From the NCBI GenBank assembly GCA_002320245.1, contig DCKD01000066.1, positions 1 to 48,847 on the forward strand: a DNA stretch of 48,847 nt, given 5' to 3'. Positions 43,472 to 48,847 of this stretch are shown in pieces; the first letter of the stretch is position 1, and the number at the start of each line of letters is the position of its first letter. The translations under genes and the position numbers were made by a program. The notes under the pieces were generated by a model, which worked only from the letters and a program-made list of their open reading frames with translations, was not told where the DNA came from and searched no databases. The DNA comes from Lachnospiraceae bacterium UBA1683 (GTDB taxonomy: Bacteria > Bacillota > Clostridia > Lachnospirales > Lachnospiraceae).

Positions 43472-44362
43472 TTACTCGCCAAAGTAAGTCTTTCCATATA
43501 TAATATCTGCATCTACCCGGGCTTTTAAATCCTCAATTGAATGAAACTTTGTTTCCGGGCGTTCAAATTCACAGAATCGTATTTTGATATATTTTCCGTA
43601 TGCATCGCCTTCGTATCCAAAGACATATATTTCAGTCAGCAACCGGGGCACCTCTGCCACGGTCGGTTTGATTCCTACATTCCCGATTCCATGGTAAAGC
43701 CTGCCGTCAATCTCAGCTTCACAGGCATAGACACCAAACTGTGGCGCAATTTTACGCTCGTCCCATGCCACATTCATCGTCGGAAATCCAAGTTTCCTTC
43801 CAAGTTGTTTTCCGTGTTCAACAATACCCTCCATGCCGTATGTGTAACCGAGCAGCTCTTTTGCAAGCCTGACATCCCCTTTTTCCAGTGTTTCCCTGAC
43901 ATACGTGCTGCTGATTTCTCTGCCCTGATATGTTTCCTTTTTAATTACTTCCAGCTCATATCCATACTTTTCAGCGTATTCCTGCAGCATCGCAGCATCT
44001 CCGCGTTTTTCATACCCAAACCGGAAATCTGTCCCGACTACAACATATGCGGCATGCAATGTTTCCGAAAGAATGTGTGCAATAAACTGCTCTGCCTCCA
44101 TCTCCCGTATTTCCTTTGTGAAAGGACACTCAATCAGGCAGTCTACCTGTCCTTCCAGCCGTTGTCTTCTCTCCTCATTTGTCAGCAGGGAATGGTTTCC
44201 CATATCAAACGCACAAACCACACTGCGGATATCACCGGATGCAAGTTCCTTCACCCGGCTCACAAGTTTCTGATGCCCCCTGTGAAGACAGTCAAACTTT
44301 CCAAGTGTAACTGCAGTCTTCTTATTGCCTTCATATGCCTGGATTTCTGTCAAATACTGCAT
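43472..44362 (-). CDS. ribF: Bifunctional riboflavin kinase/FAD synthetase
   Basis: The N-terminal FMN adenylyltransferase domain has the nucleotidyltransferase motif LHRGH and the ISSTYVRE motif (about 150-157). The C-terminal kinase domain (about 170-296) shows GRKLGFPTMNV. It makes FMN and FAD. At 296 residues it is normal. Its start overlaps the end of truB by 32 bases, so the two are coupled. The FAD step would serve flavoenzymes such as MetF. Confidence 0.95.
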   Translation of the reverse strand: MQYLTEIQAYEGNKKTAVTLGKFDCLHRGHQKLVSRVKELASGDIRSVVCAFDMGNHSLLTNEERRQRLEGQVDCLIECPFTKEIREMEAEQFIAHILSETLHAAYVVVGTDFRFGYEKRGDAAMLQEYAEKYGYELEVIKKETYQGREISSTYVRETLEKGDVRLAKELLGYTYGMEGIVEHGKQLGRKLGFPTMNVAWDERKIAPQFGVYACEAEIDGRLYHGIGNVGIKPTVAEVPRLLTEIYVFGYEGDAYGKYIKIRFCEFERPETKFHSIEDLKARVDADIIYGKTYFGE

Positions 44363-45293
44363 TTTCGTCTTTTTGTTCCTCCTGGTCCAAAAACATCTTC
44401 TCTATAGAGAACACTTGTTCTTTTCTTCTGTAACGATAGATTCCGATAAAGCGTCCCTTCGTGTCATATATTCTCACTTGCTCTTTTTCTGCCAATTCAC
44501 ACAGGTTTTCTTTGCCCTGTACACCTGAAAATTTCAGTACATTGCCGTTATACGCCAGTTTTTCATAAGAAGGTTTCACTGTTACTGCCTTCCGGTCAGC
44601 AAACATTACATCCAACGGAACCACTATTTCCCACAGCCTTCCCTGATTCCGGTACTCCTGTACCTGCTCCAGTCTCATACTGTCTTCTAACACAAACCGA
44701 CCGACCTTTGTGCGAAGCAACTGCTCCATGCAGCCGCCGCATCCCAATTTCCTGCCGATATCGTGACAGAGTGTACGGATATAAGTTCCTTTGGAACAGC
44801 TTACCTCCATGCGGACACGTGGAAGATGCATTTCCAGAATCTGAATATCCAGAACCTGTACTTTCCGGGTTTTCCGTTCTACTACTTTTCCTTCCCGTGC
44901 CAGCTCATAAAGCTTCTTTCCGTTTACCTTCACAGCGGAATACATCGGTGGCATCTGGTCATATTCTCCAATATATCCGAGTATGCAGTTTTTTACCGCA
45001 TCTTCTGTGAGATGCTCTGTGCACCTTTGCTCCAGCACCGTTCCGGTAATATCCTGCGTATCTGTCTCTGTCCCAAGCAGCAATACTGTCTCGTAGGTTT
45101 TATTTTTATCCGTCAGCATATCGCACAGCCTGGTTGCCCTGCCGAGGCAGACCGGAAGAACCCCTTCCGCATCCGGGTCCAGCGTACCGGTGTGCCCGAT
45201 TTTCCTCTGCCCGACAATTCCCCTCAATTTTGCAACCACATCATGGGACGTATATCCTTTTTCTTTGTAAATATTTAGAATTCCGTTTACCAT
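44331..45293 (-). CDS. truB: tRNA pseudouridine(55) synthase
   Basis: TruB makes pseudouridine 55 in the T loop of tRNA. The catalytic Asp39 is in KIGHTGTLDPDAEGVLP, and the C-terminal PUA-like part covers about 230-300. The true start is ATG 45293 (AAGGAATAGGTGC upstream). An earlier in-frame start lies inside nrnA. Length 320 residues is typical. It overlaps ribF at the 3' end. Confidence 0.96.
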   Translation of the reverse strand: MVNGILNIYKEKGYTSHDVVAKLRGIVGQRKIGHTGTLDPDAEGVLPVCLGRATRLCDMLTDKNKTYETVLLLGTETDTQDITGTVLEQRCTEHLTEDAVKNCILGYIGEYDQMPPMYSAVKVNGKKLYELAREGKVVERKTRKVQVLDIQILEMHLPRVRMEVSCSKGTYIRTLCHDIGRKLGCGGCMEQLLRTKVGRFVLEDSMRLEQVQEYRNQGRLWEIVVPLDVMFADRKAVTVKPSYEKLAYNGNVLKFSGVQGKENLCELAEKEQVRIYDTKGRFIGIYRYRRKEQVFSIEKMFLDQEEQKDENAVFDRNPGI

Positions 45294-45297
45294 GCAC

Positions 45298-46272
45298 CTA
45301 TTCCTTTTCCAACTGTAAATTTTTATACTGGCATGCAATCTGCCTGCTCACGTTGTTGATTACATCGTGGGCAGTCCCTTTCAAACTGAATCCTGCCGCT
45401 CTCACATGTCCGCCGCCGCCAAAGTATGTTGCGATTTTGCTGACATCTATCAATTCTTTGGAGCGGAGGCTCACTTTATATTCGTGTTGTTCAAGTTCAT
45501 ACATAAATATAGCAACTTCTGTTCCTGCCGTGTATCTGAGCTGGCTGACGATTCCTTCCAAATCTGCCGGCTCTGCACCGAAAAAATCCATATCCTTTCT
45601 TGACACATAAGAAAAGATACACCGTTTGTCAAGAATCAGCATACTTTCCAGAAGCGCTTTTCCGAGAATCTGATTCTGCACATAGGTTTTTTCATAAAAC
45701 GTCTTGTCAATAATCTTGCTTCCGTCCACGCCTTTGCGCAGCAATTCCGCCGCTGCCTCCATTGTTTCCGGTGATGTACAGGAATACTGGAATACCCCGG
45801 TGTCGTGGGCGATTCCCATGTAAAGTGCCTCAGCGCATGCCTTGCTGATTTTGTTTTTATCAATCAGGCGGTATACCAGCTCTGCGGTAGAGCTGGCATC
45901 CGGCGCAATTTCATTATAGTCTGCAAATGCCTCATTACTCACATGATGGTCGATACACAGTGTTGTTTTCGCCTGTTCAAACAGTGGGGCAAAAAGACCA
46001 AGCCTTTTCTTGTCCCCGCAATCCAGACAGATAAACAGGTCATACTCTTTATTTCCCGGAAGCTCATTGCAAATTACTTCCGTCCCCTGAATCATCTGAA
46101 AATAATCTGCAATTTTTTCCAGATAAACATCCACCTGCACCTCCGGATACTGCTCTTTCAGATACAGGTACAATCCTGTAACAGAACCGACACAATCCCC
46201 GTCCGGGCGGATGTGCCCGCCCAGTGCAATCGTCTTTTTTCCTTCTAAAACTTCAGATAAAACAATACTCAT
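45298..46272 (-). CDS. nrnA: DHH-DHHA1 phosphoesterase (NrnA-like oligoribonuclease)
   Basis: The 324-residue protein has DHH-family metal motifs: the GGHIRPDGDCVGS start, CLDCGDK, CIDHHVSNEAF (the DHH motif) and the DHHA1 GGGGHVRAAGFS at the C-terminus. NrnA degrades nano-RNAs and, in many Firmicutes, 3'-phosphoadenosine 5'-phosphate. Its place between rbfA and truB is the conserved firmicute arrangement, linking RNA turnover to translation genes. A c-di-AMP-specific role cannot be excluded, but GdpP-type PAS/GGDEF domains are absent. Confidence 0.92.
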   Translation of the reverse strand: MSIVLSEVLEGKKTIALGGHIRPDGDCVGSVTGLYLYLKEQYPEVQVDVYLEKIADYFQMIQGTEVICNELPGNKEYDLFICLDCGDKKRLGLFAPLFEQAKTTLCIDHHVSNEAFADYNEIAPDASSTAELVYRLIDKNKISKACAEALYMGIAHDTGVFQYSCTSPETMEAAAELLRKGVDGSKIIDKTFYEKTYVQNQILGKALLESMLILDKRCIFSYVSRKDMDFFGAEPADLEGIVSQLRYTAGTEVAIFMYELEQHEYKVSLRSKELIDVSKIATYFGGGGHVRAAGFSLKGTAHDVINNVSRQIACQYKNLQLEKE

Positions 46273-46274
46273 GA

Positions 46275-46643
46275 TTATTCACCGTCTTTCAAATCTCTCG
46301 TCAGGTCATCAATTTTTTTACTCATATTCACTCCGTATTCAATGGACTGGTCCAATATAAATGTAATTTCCGGAGTATTTCTCATGTTAATTGTTCTTGC
46401 AAGTTCATGGCGGATGTAGCCTTCCGCGCTCTGAAGACCTTTCAGCGTATCTTCCTGGGCCTTTTCATCACCGAGTACGCTGATATATGCCTTACATGTC
46501 TTCAAATCAGGAGCAACCTCCACAGCGACAACCGAAGTCATCGGCGCTACTCTGGGGTCTTTAATTCCGCCCCGTAAAATGTTGCTCAGTTCACGCTGAA
46601 CTTCCGAATTTACTCTTGTATTCTTTATGCTGTTCTTTCTCAT
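46275..46643 (-). CDS. rbfA: 30S ribosome-binding factor A
   Basis: The 122-residue KH-like protein assists late maturation of the 30S subunit near the 5' end of 16S rRNA. Family features are RVNSEVQRELSNILRGGIKDPRV and the C-terminal LARTINMRNTPEITFILDQSIEYG. AGGAG lies upstream of the ATG. It is 13 bases after infB and 2 bases before nrnA. Confidence 0.96.
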   Translation of the reverse strand: MRKNSIKNTRVNSEVQRELSNILRGGIKDPRVAPMTSVVAVEVAPDLKTCKAYISVLGDEKAQEDTLKGLQSAEGYIRHELARTINMRNTPEITFILDQSIEYGVNMSKKIDDLTRDLKDGE

Positions 46644-46656
46644 AGCAACTGGCTCC

Positions 46657-48847
46657 TTATTTTCTTTCTACTTCTACCATCTTATAAGCCTCTACCAGGT
46701 CGCCTTCTTTGATGTCATTATAATTTTCAAACACAAAACCACACTCGTACCCGGCTTTGACTTCTTTCACATCATCTTTAAAACGTTTCAGCGATGCAAG
46801 CGGTCCGTCGAAGATTACGATTCCATCACGAGTCAGACGGACGGAACAGTTTCTCTCAAAAATACCATCCTGTACATAAGAACCGGCAATTGTACCAACA
46901 CCAGATGCCTTGAATGTCTGACGCACCTCTGCGTGGCCAAGTACTCTCTCTTCAAATACCGGATCCAGCATTCCCTTCATGGCTGCCTCTACATCTTCAA
47001 TTGCATTGTAGATGACACGGTACAGTCTCAAATCCACACCTTCGCGGTCTGCAATCTCCTTTGCAGTTGTATCCGGGCGCACATTAAATCCGATAATAAT
47101 CGCATTTGATGCAGAAGCAAGACTGACATCAGATTCGTTAATGGCACCGACACCTCCGTGGATAATCTTGATAACGACTTCCTCATTGGACAGTTTCAGC
47201 AGACTCTGTTTCAGGGCTTCTACGGAACCCTGTACGTCCGCTTTCACAACGATATTCAATTCTTTCAGGTTTCCTTCCTGAATCTGGTTAAACAAATCAT
47301 CCAGAGACATCTTGGATTTTGTCTCTTCCAGAAGTTTCACCTTATTCTGTGAAATAAATGTCTCCGCGAAACTTCTCGCCTCTTTCTCTGAATTGCATCC
47401 GACAAATACCTCTCCTGCATTCGGTACATCATTTAATCCGAGAATCTCAACCGGCTGAGACGGGCCTGCCTCCTTCACACGTCTTCCTCTGTCGTCCATC
47501 ATCGCTCTGACTCTTCCGTGTGCGGAACCTGCTGCAATGGCATCTCCTACATGCAGCGTACCTTTCTGTACAAGCACCGTTGCAACAGAACCTTTCCCTT
47601 TGTCAAGCTGCGCCTCGATAACAAGACCTCTTGCCGCACGGTTCGGGTTTGCCTTTAATTCCATTACTTCCGCAGTCAGCAGTACCATTTCCAAAAGTTC
47701 TTTGATACCCTCTTTTGTATGTGCGGATACCGGAACAAAAATTGTACTTCCGCCCCAGTCTTCCGGAATCAGTTCGTATTCTGTCAGTTCCTGTTTTACA
47801 CGCTCTACATTTGCACTCGGCTTATCAATCTTATTGATTGCAACAATAATCTCGATTCCCGCTGCCTTGGCGTGGTTGATTGCCTCAACCGTCTGCGGCA
47901 TCACGCCATCGTCAGCGGCAACGACAAGGATTGCGATATCTGTGGAACTTGCCCCACGCATACGCATTGCCGTAAACGCCTCATGTCCCGGCGTGTCAAG
48001 GAATGTAATCGTTTCACCGTTAACTTCTACTACAGACGCACCGATATGCTGTGTAATACCACCTGCTTCGCGGTCAATGACATTGGAATGGCGGATGGCA
48101 TCCAAAAGGGAAGTTTTTCCGTGGTCTACGTGTCCCATTACGCAGACAACCGGCGGACGTTTTACCATGTCAGCCTCATCCTCTTCTTCCTCTTTCAACA
48201 ATTCCTCAATTACATCGACAATCTCCTCTTTCTCGCAAAGCACATCAAATTCCATTGCGATTTCTTCTGCTGTCTCATAATCGACTTCCTGATTCACTGT
48301 CACAATCTTGCCCTGCATAAACAGTTTTTTAATAATCACGGAAGGAACAATCTTCATTTTGTCTGCCAGTTCCTGAATCGTCAGTACTTCCGGAATGACA
48401 ATCTGTTTGATTTCTTCTACTTCCGGCTGCTTCGGCTGTGGCTTCTTCACTTCCGCAACCGGTTTCTGTTTCTTGCCTTTTTTGCCTTTGTTCTCAAACT
48501 CCTCATCACGAAGTTCTTTTTTCTTATAATCTTTTTCTTTATCTTTTGCCTTATTTCTCTGTGTCTTCTGCTGTTCTACCATTGGCGCCGGAATGGAATC
48601 GCGGTCATCTCTGCGCCCCTGTCTTCCCTGCGGACGGGAATTGCCATACTGTCCACGGTCATTGTTTCTGTCTCCACGGTCATTATTCTGGTAACGTCCG
48701 CCTCGGTCATTATTCTGATAGCGTCCGCCTCGGTCGTTGTTTCTGTCCCCACGGTCATTATTCTGGTAGCGTCCGCCTCGGTCATTGTTTCTGTCCGCAC
48801 GGTCATTATTCTGGTAGCGTCCGCCTCGGTCATTGTTTCTATCCCCG
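46657..48847 (-). CDS. infB: Translation initiation factor IF-2 (5' end outside the window)
   Basis: IF-2 is the GTPase that delivers initiator tRNA to the 30S subunit. The C-terminal about 640 residues contain the IF2_N helical domain (LTIQELADKMKIVPSVIIKKLF), the G domain with GHVDHGKTSLLDAI, DTPGHEAFTAMR and NKID, then domains II-IV ending near VEAYKMVEVERK. An ATG at 48582 looks like a start, but the same frame stays open without a stop to 48847 and encodes an Arg/Gly/Asp/Asn-rich repeat region, so the gene continues past the right edge. Long disordered N-termini are common in clostridial IF-2. Confidence 0.96.
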   Translation of the reverse strand, partial: GDRNNDRGGRYQNNDRADRNNDRGGRYQNNDRGDRNNDRGGRYQNNDRGGRYQNNDRGDRNNDRGQYGNSRPQGRQGRRDDRDSIPAPMVEQQKTQRNKAKDKEKDYKKKELRDEEFENKGKKGKKQKPVAEVKKPQPKQPEVEEIKQIVIPEVLTIQELADKMKIVPSVIIKKLFMQGKIVTVNQEVDYETAEEIAMEFDVLCEKEEIVDVIEELLKEEEEDEADMVKRPPVVCVMGHVDHGKTSLLDAIRHSNVIDREAGGITQHIGASVVEVNGETITFLDTPGHEAFTAMRMRGASSTDIAILVVAADDGVMPQTVEAINHAKAAGIEIIVAINKIDKPSANVERVKQELTEYELIPEDWGGSTIFVPVSAHTKEGIKELLEMVLLTAEVMELKANPNRAARGLVIEAQLDKGKGSVATVLVQKGTLHVGDAIAAGSAHGRVRAMMDDRGRRVKEAGPSQPVEILGLNDVPNAGEVFVGCNSEKEARSFAETFISQNKVKLLEETKSKMSLDDLFNQIQEGNLKELNIVVKADVQGSVEALKQSLLKLSNEEVVIKIIHGGVGAINESDVSLASASNAIIIGFNVRPDTTAKEIADREGVDLRLYRVIYNAIEDVEAAMKGMLDPVFEERVLGHAEVRQTFKASGVGTIAGSYVQDGIFERNCSVRLTRDGIVIFDGPLASLKRFKDDVKEVKAGYECGFVFENYNDIKEGDLVEAYKMVEVERK
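48661..48847 (-). repeat. 48-base coding tandem repeat in the IF-2 N-terminal region
   Basis: In the infB frame the unit is 16 codons, DRGGRYQNNDRGDRNN with small variants. It reads from the right edge as a partial unit, two full units, a shortened 9-codon unit and one more full unit. Copies differ by only a few bases, indicating recent tandem duplication. RGG-like composition suggests a disordered, RNA-binding tail. Confidence 0.85.

Noticed and set aside
43541..44407. A 288-codon plus-strand frame
   Set aside because: It is antisense to ribF with shadow-like composition.
48576..48833. A minus-strand frame of 85 codons with repeated Thr/Met/Asp motifs
   Set aside because: It is an alternative frame of the infB repeat array. 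The infB frame itself is open and matches IF-2.
48661..48847. Regular repeats that might look like a CRISPR array
   Set aside because: Units are tandem and in frame with infB, and there are no unique spacers.

Overview
The window looks like a chromosomal segment of a spore-forming, anaerobic low-to-mid GC Firmicute, most likely of the Lachnospiraceae (class Clostridia). The evidence is a complete spoIIIA operon, spo0A and spoIVB, a group-B-type [FeFe] hydrogenase, a B12-dependent methionine synthase split into two genes, a MurT/GatD pair, and the gene order infB-rbfA-nrnA-truB-ribF-rpsO-pnp followed by spoIIIA and asp23-nusB-xseAB-ispA-dxs-tlyA-argR-recN-spoIVB-spo0A, which closely parallels the Bacillus/Clostridium order. 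Family-level placement is an inference from gene content. I see no phage, IS element, CRISPR array, tRNA or rRNA.

Layout, left to right. 1-5.8 kb: a J-domain protein of unknown role (+), a CtpE-like P-type cation ATPase (-), and murT-gatD (+), which amidates lipid II. 5.8-8.9 kb: a second P-type ATPase (-) behind a promoter, a yybP-ykoY manganese riboswitch with an overlapping intrinsic terminator, and a leader holding three copies of a short repeat. 8.9-13.6 kb: gdhA, rpsU and alaS, each with a readable promoter. 13.7-20.7 kb: the [FeFe] hydrogenase, then metH, its detached activation domain and metF, which directly follow glgA. 20.8-22.8 kb: spo0A and spoIVB, with a divergent pair of 0A boxes upstream of spo0A. 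22.8-23.1 kb: a GC-rich structured intergenic element and the recN terminator. 23.1-32.2 kb: a tightly packed operon nusB-xseA-xseB-ispA-dxs-tlyA-nadK-argR-recN, preceded by asp23. 32.2-38.9 kb: prfC and the eight-gene spoIIIA operon, with a good sigma-E promoter. 39-48.8 kb: pnp and rpsO (both with structured leaders), a Na/Pi cotransporter, ribF, truB, nrnA, rbfA and the 3' part of infB, which runs off the right edge.

Almost everything reads right to left. The genes cover translation and RNA turnover (infB, rbfA, truB, rpsO, pnp, prfC, alaS, rpsU, nusB, tlyA), isoprenoid precursor synthesis (dxs, ispA), DNA repair (recN, xseAB), one-carbon/methionine metabolism, metal homeostasis and the mother-cell/forespore channel of sporulation. 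The strongest non-coding signals are the Mn2+ riboswitch with its mutually exclusive terminator, the 84-nt pnp leader hairpin, the rpsO leader, the inverted 0A boxes and the sigma-E promoter. I did not find a clearly new multi-gene system. The least explained items are the repeated MAELE micro-ORFs between the riboswitch and the ATPase, the structured element near 22.9 kb, and the C-terminal part of the J-domain protein.
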